From the NCBI GenBank assembly GCA_001828935.1, contig MHZX01000060.1:1-39375 (forward strand): a stretch of 39,375 nucleotides of DNA. Direction: 5' to 3'. The translations under genes were made by a program, and so were the position numbers. A model generated the notes under the pieces. The model worked only from the letters and a program-made list of their open reading frames with translations. It made no database searches and was not told where the DNA came from. Position 1 is the stretch's first letter; every line of letters starts with the position of its first letter. Shown here in pieces: positions 17,433-26,188 of this stretch. Origin of the DNA: Rhodocyclales bacterium RIFCSPLOWO2_02_FULL_63_24 (GTDB lineage Bacteria > Pseudomonadota > Gammaproteobacteria > Burkholderiales > Rhodocyclaceae).

Positions 17433-20201
17433 TCAGCCGCTGTTTCTCAGCCCCGCCGCGACACCGTTGATCGTCAGGTGGATGCCGCGCTGCACGCGGT
17501 CGTCGGTGGCGCCGGCGCGGTGGCGGCGCAGCAATTCGACCTGGATGTGGTTGAGCGGATCGAGGTAGGGGAAACGGTTGCGAATCGAGCGCTTCAACAG
17601 CGGGTTGCCGTCGAGCAGTTCGGTTTGCCCGGTGATCGCCAGCAGCGCGTCGATCGCCGCCTGCCATTCGGCCTTGAGGCGCGGGAAGATGGCGTGGCGC
17701 AAGTCTTCGTCGGTCACCAGTTGCGAGTAGCGCTCGGCGATCGCGATGTCGCTCTTGCCCAGCACCATGTCCATGTTCGACAGCAGGGTGCGGAAAAAGC
17801 CCCACTCGCGGTTCATCTCGGCGAGCAGCGCCATGCCGTCTGCGCCATGCTTTTCGCGGAATGCGACAACCGCGGCGCCGAAGCCGAACCAGCCGGGCAG
17901 CATCAGGCGGCATTGCGCCCAGGAGAAGACCCAGGGAATTGCGCGCAGATCCTCGATCGCCGTGGTTTTCTTGCGCGAGGCCGGGCGGCTGCCGATGTTG
18001 AGCGCGGCGATCTCGGCGATCACCGTCGATTCCCAGAAGTACTGTTCGAAGCCCGGCGTCTCATAGACCATCCGACGGTAGGCGGCGAAGGCCGAGGCCG
18101 AAAGCTCTTCCATCGCGGCGAGGAATTCCGCGCGCGGCGCATCGTGTTCATGCGCCAGCAGCGTGGCTTCGAGCGTCGCCGCGGCGAGGATTTCGAGGTT
18201 ACGGCGGCCGAGTTCCGGATTGGCGTATTTCGAGGCAATCACCTCGCCCTGTTCGGTGATGCGGATCTGGCCCTGCACGGCGCCCTGCGGCTGGGCCAGG
18301 ATGGCCTGGTAGCTCGGCCCGCCGCCGCGGCCGACCGAGCCGCCGCGGCCATGGAACAGGCGCAGCGTGATGCCGTGGCGCGCGAAGACCTCGGTCAGCG
18401 CGATTTCGGCGCGGTACAGCGCCCAGCCGGAAGTCAGGAAGCCGCCGTCCTTGTTGCTGTCGGAATAGCCCAGCATGCACTCCTGCAAGCCATGGCGTGA
18501 GCCGAGCAGGCGGTTGTAGAGCGGGATGGACAGCAGCCGGTCCATGATCGGGCCGGCGTTGGCGAGGTCATTGATGGTCTCGAACAGCGGCACGATGTTT
18601 ACGTCCAGCGCATGTTCGAGCGGCCGCAGCAGGCCGACTTCCTTCAACAGCACGGCGACTTCGAGGATGTCCGAGACCTCGTCGGTCTTGGAGATGATCA
18701 CGTTCTCGATTGCGGCGGGGCCGAAGCGCTGGTGGATGCTGCGCGCGGTATGGAAGATCGCCAGTTCGCCGCGGGTTTCCGCCGAGTAGTCGATGCCGGG
18801 CGCCGCCAGGGGGCGTGGCGTGGCGAGTTCTTCGAGCAGCAGGCTGACGCGGCCGGATTCGTCGAGCGCCAGGTAATCGGCGCCGGGGCGGGCGATGGCC
18901 AGCAGCTCGGCAACGGTGCGCGCATGCACGTCCGAGTTCTGGCGCAGGTCGAGCGGCGCCAGGTGGAAGCCGAAAATCGCCACGGCATGGCGCAGGCGGC
19001 GCAGGCGGCCACGGCCGAGCAGGCCCGCTTTGTGGCTGATCAGCGAGCGGTGCAGCACATCGAGATCGGCGGCGAATTCGGCGGCGCTGGCATAGGGCTC
19101 GGCGGCGGCAACGGCATGGCGCGGTGCTTCGAGCTGGTCGAGTTGCAGGGCGGTGGCCGCCAGTCGCGCGTAGAAGCCGGCAATGGCGCGGCGATAGGGT
19201 TCGTCGAGGCGATGCGGACTCTGGTCCGGCGACTGTTCGGCCAGCCGCATCAGTTCCACGTCGGGCACCGAGATCAGCGAGGTGGTGGTCGATAATTCCG
19301 CGCCCAGCTGGTGCAATTGTTCGAGCAGATAGGCGATGGCCTTGCGGCTTTGCGCGCGCATCGCGCTGTCGAGTACCTCGGCGGTGACGAAAGGATTGCC
19401 ATCGCGGTCGCCGCCAATCCAGGAGCCGGGGTGCAGGAAGGGCGGCAGTTCGGCCAGGCCGTGCGTGGCCCAGTCGGGCACGACCTTAGCCAAGTGGTCT
19501 TCGCAGGCGTTGTAGAGGCGCGGCAGTTCGCGCAGGAAGGTGGTGTCGTAGAAAGACAGGGCGTTGCTGACCTCGTCCATCACCGACAGCTTGGCCCGCC
19601 GCAGCATGCGCGTCTGCCACAGGCGCAGCACGGCGCGGCGCAGGGCTTCGGCATGCTCGGCCTGTTCCTCCGGCGACAGCTCGGTGCGATCGCGCTCGTC
19701 GAGCAGGCGCGCGATCATCCACTGGCAATCGAGAATGCTCTTGCGCTGCACTTCGGTCGGATGCGCGGTCAGCACCGGCCGCACCTGCGCCTGCGCAAAG
19801 AACCGGGCCAGCGCGCCGGCATCGGCGCCGGCGGCCAGCGCGCGTTGCAGCGAAAAGGCCAGGCTGCCCTCGCGCGGCTTCGCTCCGGCGCGGGCATGGG
19901 CGCGCGCACGGCGGATGTGGTGCTGATCCTCGGCGATGTTGGCCAGATGCGAGAAATAGCTGAAGGCGCGTACCACCTGGCTGGTGCCGTCGCGCGGCAG
20001 TTCCCGCAGCAGGACTGCCATCTCCTCGCGCGCAGCGAGATCGTCGTCGCGGTGGAAGCGCAGCGCGAGGCGGCGGATCTGCTCGACGCGCTCGAAGATC
20101 GCGACGCCTTCCTGTTCGCGCACGGTGTCGCCGAGCAGGCGGCCGAGCAGGCGGATGTCCTCGCGCAGGGGCTGGTCCTTGTCGGCAACGGCAGCGGTCA
20201 T
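17433..20201 (-). CDS. ppc: Phosphoenolpyruvate carboxylase
   Basis: A 922-residue homotetrameric enzyme that carboxylates PEP to oxaloacetate, replenishing the TCA cycle. The catalytic His lies in VLTAHPTE (H147). The second signature includes [10 protein letters not shown] and the loop [14 protein letters not shown]. The C-terminus is [13 protein letters not shown], close to the usual NTG end. Its ATG overlaps the stop codon of the thioredoxin-like gene (ATGA), so translation is probably coupled to that gene. Confidence 0.97.
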   Translation of the reverse strand: MTAAVADKDQPLREDIRLLGRLLGDTVREQEGVAIFERVEQIRRLALRFHRDDDLAAREEMAVLLRELPRDGTSQVVRAFSYFSHLANIAEDQHHIRRARAHARAGAKPREGSLAFSLQRALAAGADAGALARFFAQAQVRPVLTAHPTEVQRKSILDCQWMIARLLDERDRTELSPEEQAEHAEALRRAVLRLWQTRMLRRAKLSVMDEVSNALSFYDTTFLRELPRLYNACEDHLAKVVPDWATHGLAELPPFLHPGSWIGGDRDGNPFVTAEVLDSAMRAQSRKAIAYLLEQLHQLGAELSTTTSLISVPDVELMRLAEQSPDQSPHRLDEPYRRAIAGFYARLAATALQLDQLEAPRHAVAAAEPYASAAEFAADLDVLHRSLISHKAGLLGRGRLRRLRHAVAIFGFHLAPLDLRQNSDVHARTVAELLAIARPGADYLALDESGRVSLLLEELATPRPLAAPGIDYSAETRGELAIFHTARSIHQRFGPAAIENVIISKTDEVSDILEVAVLLKEVGLLRPLEHALDVNIVPLFETINDLANAGPIMDRLLSIPLYNRLLGSRHGLQECMLGYSDSNKDGGFLTSGWALYRAEIALTEVFARHGITLRLFHGRGGSVGRGGGPSYQAILAQPQGAVQGQIRITEQGEVIASKYANPELGRRNLEILAAATLEATLLAHEHDAPRAEFLAAMEELSASAFAAYRRMVYETPGFEQYFWESTVIAEIAALNIGSRPASRKKTTAIEDLRAIPWVFSWAQCRLMLPGWFGFGAAVVAFREKHGADGMALLAEMNREWGFFRTLLSNMDMVLGKSDIAIAERYSQLVTDEDLRHAIFPRLKAEWQAAIDALLAITGQTELLDGNPLLKRSIRNRFPYLDPLNHIQVELLRRHRAGATDDRVQRGIHLTINGVAAGLRNSG

Positions 20202-20764
20202 GAGCGGCTATCCGGCTTCCTGTCGTGCCGGAGCCGGCTGCGGCTTTCCGCGATCGCGCGTTCGAGGTAGGCGCCATAGAAGTCGGCCAGGCGGAAGCCG
20301 ACGATGGGCTCGGCCAGCGCCGTCCCTTCGGGCCCATGGAACATCACGGTGGGCGCGAAGCGTGCCTTGATCTGCTGCGAAAAGTCGGCGCTGGTGGTAC
20401 GGCGTCCGTCGAAGTCGATCAGGGGTGTCGCCCGATCCATATGCAGTTCGCGCACCAGGGCCGGCATCGCCGGGTCGCGCGCCAGGGGCGCGAGGTGTTC
20501 GCGCTTCAGCTTTTCGCACCAGCTGCATTCCTCGCGGCTGTAGAGCACCACCAGCGGCACGCCCCTGGCGGCCGCCAGGCGGGCATCGGCGGCGAGGTCG
20601 ATAGCTTCGGCAAGCGCGTTCGGCGCGGCGCCCTGGGCCATGGCCGAGGCGCCAGTCAGCAGCCACAGGGCGACGCCGAACCAGGCGCCGACGATTCGGC
20701 GGATGCCGCCGGCGACGGGCTTGTTGAGTGTTGAAACCAATTCGATCTGCATCATCCCGTCCAT
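20198..20764 (-). CDS. Exported thioredoxin-fold protein with CSWC motif
   Basis: A 188-residue protein. An N-terminal hydrophobic segment (about 25-43, ending ASAMAQ) is probably a signal peptide. A thioredoxin-like domain follows with the redox pair C80-S-W-C83 in [12 protein letters not shown]. It resembles SoxW/thioredoxin-related periplasmic proteins and may reduce or hold disulfides in the envelope. The exact start is uncertain, with three ATGs within the first five codons. Its stop overlaps the ppc start, and gltL lies 68 bp upstream on the same strand. Copy 3 of the 22-bp repeat lies inside it (region RTTSADFS). Confidence 0.83.
   Translation of the reverse strand: MDGMMQIELVSTLNKPVAGGIRRIVGAWFGVALWLLTGASAMAQGAAPNALAEAIDLAADARLAAARGVPLVVLYSREECSWCEKLKREHLAPLARDPAMPALVRELHMDRATPLIDFDGRRTTSADFSQQIKARFAPTVMFHGPEGTALAEPIVGFRLADFYGAYLERAIAESRSRLRHDRKPDSRS
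20383..20404 (+). repeat. Dispersed 22-bp repeat, copy 3
   Basis: Copy with T-G-G-T in the variable part, antisense inside the thioredoxin-like gene. It is in a different reading frame from the copies in fadJ and the NlpC gene. Confidence 0.8.
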
Positions 20765-20832
20765 TCAGAAGTCGACCGCGGAATCTTACCGGCGCCGCGG
20801 ACCGTACTTTATTACTGTCTTCGATCCCCAGA

Positions 20833-21561
20833 TCAATGGTGCAGGATACGGGCCAGGAAGGTCTTTGCCCGCTCGCTGGCCGGAGCCTCGAAAAACTGCG
20901 CGACCGGCGAATCCTCGACGATCTCGCCGCGGTCCATGAAGACCACGCGCTGCGCCACCTTGCGCGCGAAGCCCATCTCGTGGGTGACGCACATCATGGT
21001 CATGCCTTCCTGCGCCAGTTCGACCATGACGTCGAGCACCTCGCCGATCATTTCCGGATCGAGCGCCGAGGTCGGTTCGTCGAACAGCAGGCAGATCGGG
21101 TCCATCGCCAGGGCGCGGGCGATCGCCACGCGCTGCTGCTGGCCGCCGGACAGCTGGCCGGGAAACTTGCCGGCATGCTCGCGCAGGCCGACGCGGTCGA
21201 GCAGCGCCAGCCCGCGCGCCGCCGCCTCGTCCTTGCCGCGGCCAAGCACCTTGACCTGGGCCAGCGCCAGGTTCTGCTCGACGCTCATGTGCGGGAACAG
21301 TTCGAAGTGCTGGAACACCATGCCGACGCGGGCGCGCAGTCGCGGCAGATTGGTCTGCGGATCGCCCACCGAGATGCCGTCGACCGTGATCGCGCCCTGC
21401 TGGAAGGGTTCGAGGCCGTTCACGCACTTGATCAGGGTCGACTTGCCGGAGCCCGACGGGCCGCAGACCACCACCACCTCTCCCTTGGCAACATGGGTGC
21501 TGCAGCCGTTCAGCACCTGGGTCGGGCCGTACCACTTCGATACGTTCTGTATTTCGATCAT
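20833..21561 (-). CDS. gltL: Glutamate/aspartate ABC transporter ATP-binding protein
   Basis: A 242-residue ATPase of the polar amino-acid ABC family. Walker A GPSGSGKST, Q-loop and the signature LSGGQQQRVAIARAL followed by Walker B LLFDEPTSALDPE are complete, as is the H-loop (CVTHEMGF). The start ATG follows GAGG. It energises uptake through GltJ and GltK with the binding protein GltI. The mntA-hepT toxin-antitoxin pair lies between it and gltK, although these genes normally adjoin. Confidence 0.93.
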   Translation of the reverse strand: MIEIQNVSKWYGPTQVLNGCSTHVAKGEVVVVCGPSGSGKSTLIKCVNGLEPFQQGAITVDGISVGDPQTNLPRLRARVGMVFQHFELFPHMSVEQNLALAQVKVLGRGKDEAAARGLALLDRVGLREHAGKFPGQLSGGQQQRVAIARALAMDPICLLFDEPTSALDPEMIGEVLDVMVELAQEGMTMMCVTHEMGFARKVAQRVVFMDRGEIVEDSPVAQFFEAPASERAKTFLARILHH

Positions 21562-21649
21562 GCAGATTCCTCGGTGTCCTCCGCTCCGCCCGCGCGAACA
21601 TCTCGCTTGCCTACCACCGTGATAGGGAAACCGGAAACGGTCTGGTCGT

Positions 21650-21982
21650 TCAATGCTGTAACGCCAAGATTTGCTCGGCAAGCGCGGGCACGTCTTTGGT
21701 CGCCGTAGCCCAGACGATGCGCCAATCGACAGAGCCCAAATAAGCATGCACCGCAATGTTACGGAACCCGGCGATGTCCCGCCATGGAATCTCGGGATGC
21801 CGGGCAGTCAGTTCGGCACTGATCCGCGAGGCAGCTTCACCGATCACCATCAGCTTCTGCAGCACGGCGCTCTTCATCATGTCGTGACCGACAAATTCGT
21901 TTTCGGTAGTCGTGCCGATGAAGCGCTGAATGTCCTCCGCGGCTTCTGTGATGTCGGCCAAGTAAAGCCGGTCAGTTCGCAT
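21650..21982 (-). CDS. hepT: HEPN-domain toxin, HepT/DUF86 family
   Basis: A 110-residue all-helical HEPN protein. The RNase motif R-x4-H-x-Y is intact as R74, H79 and Y81 (FRNIAVHAYLG). In the characterised MntA-HepT system the Tyr of this motif is AMPylated by the partner to silence the toxin. The start ATG overlaps the end of mntA by 11 bases, so the genes are coupled. It lies between gltK and gltL and is co-directional with them. Confidence 0.9.
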   Translation of the reverse strand: MRTDRLYLADITEAAEDIQRFIGTTTENEFVGHDMMKSAVLQKLMVIGEAASRISAELTARHPEIPWRDIAGFRNIAVHAYLGSVDWRIVWATATKDVPALAEQILALQH

Positions 21983-22289
21983 ATAGCACGCGGGCCTGCG
22001 ACAGCACTTCATCGCGAATCAGGAGCTTCAGTCCATTCTTCGGCACCAGGTCCACCGGGCGGTGGAACAAGTCGGCCAGTTCGTTCTGCATTCGCGAGAG
22101 CAACAAGAATCCGACCTGGATTTCCGGCGCGAAATCCACCAGCAGGTCGATATCGCTGGCGTCGTCGAAGCGCTCCGTCAGGGCCGAACCGAACAGCGCC
22201 AGTTCCCGCACCCGGTAGGCTTGGCAAATCCGGCGCAAACCGGCGGCCACTTCCGGCGGCGAATCGAAGCGCGGCGCGTTTGTCGGCAC
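21972..22289 (-). CDS. mntA: Minimal nucleotidyltransferase antitoxin, MntA type
   Basis: A 105-residue MNT-fold nucleotidyltransferase with the signature GS-x10-D-x-D: G34-S35 and D46-I-D48 (LFGSALTERF, SDIDLLVDF). The start is taken as the GTG with GGAG seven bases upstream; a TTG 30 bases earlier would lengthen it without a ribosome binding site. It should AMPylate and neutralise HepT. Confidence 0.87.
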   Translation of the reverse strand: MPTNAPRFDSPPEVAAGLRRICQAYRVRELALFGSALTERFDDASDIDLLVDFAPEIQVGFLLLSRMQNELADLFHRPVDLVPKNGLKLLIRDEVLSQARVLYAN

Positions 22290-22359
22290 TGTGGAACTCC
22301 ATGAAGTTAAGGAATGCAACCATTATGGCTGGCCCGAATACTCATTGCCAGTGCAATCC

Positions 22360-23022
22360 CTATCGAATGATGGCGACGCGTTTCTGCAATTGTTTCACGG
22401 CCAGCGACAGGCTGAAGCAGATGGCGAAATAGATCAGGGCCGAGAGTACGATCATTTCCACCGGCCGGTTGTAGTTCTTGCCCACCACGTCTGCCGCCTT
22501 GAGCATGTCCTTGGCGCCGATCGCATACACCAGCGAGGTGTCCTGGAACAGCACGATGGTCTGCGTCAGCAGCACCGGCAGCATGTTGCGCAGCGCCTGC
22601 GGCAGCACCACGTGGAGCATGGTCTGCGCCTGGTTGAGGCCCAGCGCCTGGGCGGCATGGACCTGGCCGCGCGCCACGCTCTGGATCCCGGAGCGCATGA
22701 TCTCGCAATAGAAAGCGGCTTCGAAGGCGGTGAAGGTGGCGATCGCCGAGGTCTCGGCGCCGACCGGCGCGCCGGTGATGAAGGGGATCACCAGGAAGAA
22801 CCAGAGGATCACCAACACCAGCGGGATCGAGCGCATCAGGTCGACATAGGCGCCGGCGACGCGCGACAGCGGCACAATCGGGGAAAGTCGCGCCAGCGCC
22901 AGCAAGGTGCCGATCACGATGCCGCCCGACATCGCCACCAGCGTCAGGCGCAGGGTGAACAGGAGGCCGTCGCGGATGAAGGGCAGGCTCGGCTGCCAGA
23001 CGCTGAAGTCGAACTCGCCCAT
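22360..23022 (-). CDS. gltK: Glutamate/aspartate ABC transporter permease
   Basis: A 220-residue inner-membrane permease of the HisMQ type with about five membrane segments. The EAA loop that contacts the ATPase is visible around residues 100-135 (EAAFYCEIMRSGI, ARGQVHAAQALGL). The start lies 2 bp after the gltJ stop, with its ribosome binding site inside gltJ. It pairs with GltJ and is served by GltL, now 0.8 kb downstream beyond mntA-hepT. Confidence 0.92.
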   Translation of the reverse strand: MGEFDFSVWQPSLPFIRDGLLFTLRLTLVAMSGGIVIGTLLALARLSPIVPLSRVAGAYVDLMRSIPLVLVILWFFLVIPFITGAPVGAETSAIATFTAFEAAFYCEIMRSGIQSVARGQVHAAQALGLNQAQTMLHVVLPQALRNMLPVLLTQTIVLFQDTSLVYAIGAKDMLKAADVVGKNYNRPVEMIVLSALIYFAICFSLSLAVKQLQKRVAIIR

Positions 23023-23024
23023 TT

Positions 23025-23762
23025 CTAGCGCGTTCCGCCAATCAGGCCGGGCACGCGGCTGCGCACCTCGATCCAGGCCATGCCGCGGTTGGCGGCGAAG
23101 GCGCAGATGAAATAGAGCAGGGTCACCGCCAGATAGGTTTCGATGCCCTGCTCCGAATCCTCCTGCATCTGCCGCGCCTGGAAGGTGAGTTCCAGCACTC
23201 CGATAGCGAAGGCCACCGAGGAGTTCTTGAACACGTTCATGAACTCCGAGGTCAGCGGCGGGATCACGATGCGCAGCGCCTGCGGCAGGATCACGTGGCG
23301 ATAGGCCTGTGGCAGCGTCAGGCCCAGCGCCAGCGAGGCGTCGCGCTGGCCGCGCGGCAGGCTGCCGACGCCGGCGCGGACCTGTTCGGCGATCCGCGCC
23401 GAGGTGAAGAAGCCGAGGCACAGCGCGGCGGTGACGAATTCCTTGGCCGGCATCTCCTGCTTGACCCAGAGCGACCAGTCGCGCGGCAGGAATTCCGGCA
23501 CGACGAAGAACCAGAGGAACATCTGTACCAGCAGCGGGATGTTGCGGAACAGCTCGACCCAGGCATTGGCGAGCGGCACCAGCAGGCGCGAAGGCGCGCT
23601 GCGCAGGGCGCCGACCAAGATGCCGATGGCCAGCGCGAGGAGCCAGGCCGTCAGGGATACGGCCAGGGTCCAGCCGAGGCCGGTGATCAGCCAGTCGAGA
23701 TAGGTTTCGTCACCCGACTTGACCTGTTCGAGGAAGATGCCCCAGTTCCAGTGGTAGTTCAT
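23025..23762 (-). CDS. gltJ: Glutamate/aspartate ABC transporter permease
   Basis: A 245-residue HisMQ-type permease with several membrane segments (first near residues 28-55) and the EAA-type loop ARIAEQVRAGVGSLPRGQRDASLALGL. The ATG used begins MNYHWNW; a longer frame upstream lacks support. It normally follows gltI directly, but here the abiE module separates them, so it may depend on read-through or on its own promoter in the upstream 190 bp. Confidence 0.92.
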   Translation of the reverse strand: MNYHWNWGIFLEQVKSGDETYLDWLITGLGWTLAVSLTAWLLALAIGILVGALRSAPSRLLVPLANAWVELFRNIPLLVQMFLWFFVVPEFLPRDWSLWVKQEMPAKEFVTAALCLGFFTSARIAEQVRAGVGSLPRGQRDASLALGLTLPQAYRHVILPQALRIVIPPLTSEFMNVFKNSSVAFAIGVLELTFQARQMQEDSEQGIETYLAVTLLYFICAFAANRGMAWIEVRSRVPGLIGGTR

Positions 23763-23793
23763 GTCTTCATGGGAACAGTCAGGCGATGGGATG

Positions 23794-23815
23794 CGCCGTA
23801 TCACCAGCGCCGACT
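23794..23815 (-). repeat. Dispersed 22-bp repeat, copy 4
   Basis: Intergenic copy with T-G-A-T in the variable part, 32 bp upstream of the gltJ start. It lies at the junction between the glt operon and the abiE module. Read leftward it is preceded by CAAA, like copy 3 (GAAA). Confidence 0.8.
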
Positions 23816-23886
23816 TTTGCCATTTCGGGTATTCGGACTTTGTGGTTGATATGCGAAAGGAATGTCACCGCACAATATGATTGTAC

Positions 23887-23958
23887 CTATTGATTGCGCC
23901 GGGTCTGGCGGATGGCAATGGCGGATTCGAGTGTGCAGAGGAGTTCGTCGAGGTTCAT
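23887..23958 (-). CDS. Possible 23-residue peptide coupled to the abiEii stop
   Basis: The ATG overlaps the TGA of the abiEii frame (ATGA). It opens a 23-codon frame starting MNLDELLCTLESA and ending TAG at 23887-23889. It could be a translationally coupled microprotein or the stump of a third gene cut when the module was inserted. No family is recognised. Confidence 0.25.
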   Translation of the reverse strand: MNLDELLCTLESAIAIRQTRRNQ

Positions 23959-25179
23959 TGGTGCCTTGTTGGAAATGGCAAAGGTCCGGACGCGGTCAGT
24001 TCGATGGCATAGCGCGGGCGGAATGCCTGTCGTGTGACGGTGGCTGAGCCGATGCGATCCAGGCGATAGCTTCTCGACTCACCCGTATCCGACTTCACGC
24101 CGAAGAGCAGCAGATCGCCAGCGCTCGTGCGCCGCACCGAATAGGGCTCGATGATCGGAGTCGTGCGTTCGCCGTTCTCCTTGGTGTACTGGAGCTGCAC
24201 GCACAGGTAGTTCGCAGCCGCAAAACGAATCACCTCCAGCGAACTGGCTTGCGCGCCCCAGGCGTTCACCATGGGGGGCAGTCGCCAGCCGGTGTCCATG
24301 CCCGTACGGCCCGAAGGCATTGCCGCCAGCGCTGGCGCAACCGCCTGCTCGTTCAACCAGTCGAAGACCGCAGGAAGCTCCTGCCAGAATTCGGCGAACG
24401 GCGGGCAGACGGGCAGTTGATGGGCGAGCATCTGCTCCCACTCCACCTCGATGGCTGCTCGGACGATCGGTGAGTGAGGCATAGGTTGGCACTGGAATAC
24501 CCTTGAACTCGCACTTGCGGGACAGCGTACTGAGCACGACAGCGCGATCGGGCTGCAGGTCTTGCCGTCGGTACAGGTGAACCACGTCGTAGAGGTCCCG
24601 CGGGCGCTGGCGTTCGGCCAAAGCACGCATCTTCTCGGCGAACACTTCCTCGAAGGAATAGCTCAGGACCTGAATGCCGTCTGCGGGCAGATCGGTGTAT
24701 GGATGGTGAACCGGCCGCCGCACCGGCGCGAGGACGAGCACTTCGTCTATCGCCAGGTCGAGCTTGATGCGTGGCGGGTCGCCTGTCCGACCGAGCGGAC
24801 CGCGATATCCCAGACGGCCCTGCGCCGACAGACTGCCGCGCGGATTGGTGAAGACTTCGAACTTGCGCGCCTCGGGCGGAAGTTGCAGACCGCAGGTGTC
24901 GTAGACCCACTCGCCGATTTCCTCGAAAACGTTGGCGAGGAAAGCCTCGTCCAGGTGATCCGCGTCCCGCAGTGTGAAGTCGAGGTCTTCGGAAAAGCGG
25001 TAGGTTTCGAAGTAGCACTTCTTCAAGCAGGTACCGCCCTTGAAGACCCACCGGTCGCCGATTGCCGGGTGTGCGGCGATGCCTGCAAGAAGCCAGCCGA
25101 GTGCATAGTCTTTCTCGACGACATGAGCTTGAAGCTGGAGCTCGGCGGCGAGTGCCATGATCTTCTGCTTCGGGATCAT
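23955..25179 (-). pseudogene. AbiEii-type nucleotidyltransferase toxin with C-terminal WYL-like domain, frameshifted
   Basis: The first frame (from 25179, about 237 residues) is an AbiEii/AbiGii nucleotidyltransferase: FKGGTCLKKCYF, the acidic motif SEDLDF (D65, D67), EEVFAEKMRAL and RPRDLYDVV. At about 24471-24480 the reading frame shifts by one base. The second frame continues the family (VEWEQMLAHQLP, FAEFWQELPAVFDWL) to a stop at 23955. Its last part (23997-24239) reads as a WYL domain, with an ANYLCVQLQY strand, IIEPYSV, a LLLFGV strand and ESRSYRLDRI. The joined product would be about 409 residues. The shift may be a true lesion, a programmed event or a sequence error. The ATG overlaps the abiEi stop. 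Confidence 0.8.
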
Positions 25180-25985
25180 GGCTTGGCCTTGCGCAATTCA
25201 TTGGTTGGCACCCAGACGCGCCAAACGGTGATCAGGCGATCAGCCGGCAATGACGGGTCCAGCTTGGCATAGCCGGCGGAGAGGTTCGCTTGGCATGCCG
25301 CGATCAGTGCGATTTGGTCAGGGTGGTCGCGTTGCAGGAGGAACCCGAGGCGCTTGTATACCGCGCCGATCCCTAGCTTGGCGGCATAGTCAGCCAGCTT
25401 GGCGCCCTCCTTGGGTTGGTCGTGCAGCAGGCTTGCCAGCATCTCTGCCACGTGGCGGATGCCGCCACCCAGAGCCGGATCGGCCATCATGTCAATGAGC
25501 GTACGCGCCGGGTCCGAGAGCCGAACGCGCGTGCCGCCGCGCCAGACTGTCTTCAACCCGATCAAATGCGTGGCCGGCACGGTGTGCAGGTCGAACTTTG
25601 TTCTTCGTAGCAGGGGCTTGCGATTGCGGGGGCGTGTTGTCGTCATCACGCAAAGCGAGCTAAAGATCTGCTCGGTCAGCCCCCAATGTTCGGCAGCAGA
25701 CCAGCCCCCGATGTAGCACGGCTCGAACATCGCCGTAGCGACAGTCCAGGGATCTTCCAGCGCGACGTCTGGCGATTCCGACTCGATGGGAACCGGAACA
25801 TAGACACCACGCCGAACCCGGGCCAACCAGCCTGCGCGCGACCAAGTGGCCAACCTGCGCGCGGCGACGGCTGGAGTTACACCAAGCGCCACAACAGCTT
25901 CGCTTGGGGTAACGATGGGCGGATTGTCGCGGAGCAGCCTGCTGAGCTGGCTTCGGGAGCTTGCACTAAGTCCGATCAGTTTCAT
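25176..25985 (-). CDS. AbiEi-family antitoxin
   Basis: A 269-residue AbiEi-like antitoxin. It has an N-terminal winged helix-turn-helix (about 24-65, TPSEAVVALGVTP to VRRGVYVPVP), then the AbiEi-type body with WTVATAMFEPCYIGGWSAAEHWGL and LSDPARTLIDMM. In type IV AbiE systems this protein opposes the nucleotidyltransferase toxin and represses the operon. The stop overlaps the toxin ATG (ATGA). It reads intact. Confidence 0.88.
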   Translation of the reverse strand: MKLIGLSASSRSQLSRLLRDNPPIVTPSEAVVALGVTPAVAARRLATWSRAGWLARVRRGVYVPVPIESESPDVALEDPWTVATAMFEPCYIGGWSAAEHWGLTEQIFSSLCVMTTTRPRNRKPLLRRTKFDLHTVPATHLIGLKTVWRGGTRVRLSDPARTLIDMMADPALGGGIRHVAEMLASLLHDQPKEGAKLADYAAKLGIGAVYKRLGFLLQRDHPDQIALIAACQANLSAGYAKLDPSLPADRLITVWRVWVPTNELRKAKP

Positions 25986-26188
25986 GGCTATATCTTAAGT
26001 GTAGTTAGATCGCTAATGCAAATGTTTCTACGCTTTCAATGTAGCTAACTTCCCACCGACGGCGCTACGACTCATCAGCGATCTCAAAGACCGAATTGGA
26101 CCAAACTGTAACGACCAGTGCTGCGACAAACTATAAACCAACGGCATTGGGCTGCACTGCAGATTGCCAATCATGGAATCCGGATAGC
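25986..26188 (-). promoter_or_regulatory. AT-richer abiE upstream region with candidate promoter and repeats
   Basis: This 203-bp gap is visibly more AT-rich than its surroundings. Read leftward, TTGCAT (26021-26016), an 18-base spacer and TAAGAT (25997-25992) could form a promoter starting at or next to the abiEi ATG, giving a near-leaderless message. A 10-base element (ATGTAG-type, 8 of 10 identical) occurs twice, at 25998-26007 and 26038-26047, and could be operator DNA. No gene is seen. Confidence 0.35.

Noticed and set aside
21562..22359. Target-site duplications flanking the mntA-hepT insertion
   Set aside because: No convincing direct repeat was found at the two borders by eye; the same was true for the abiE module.
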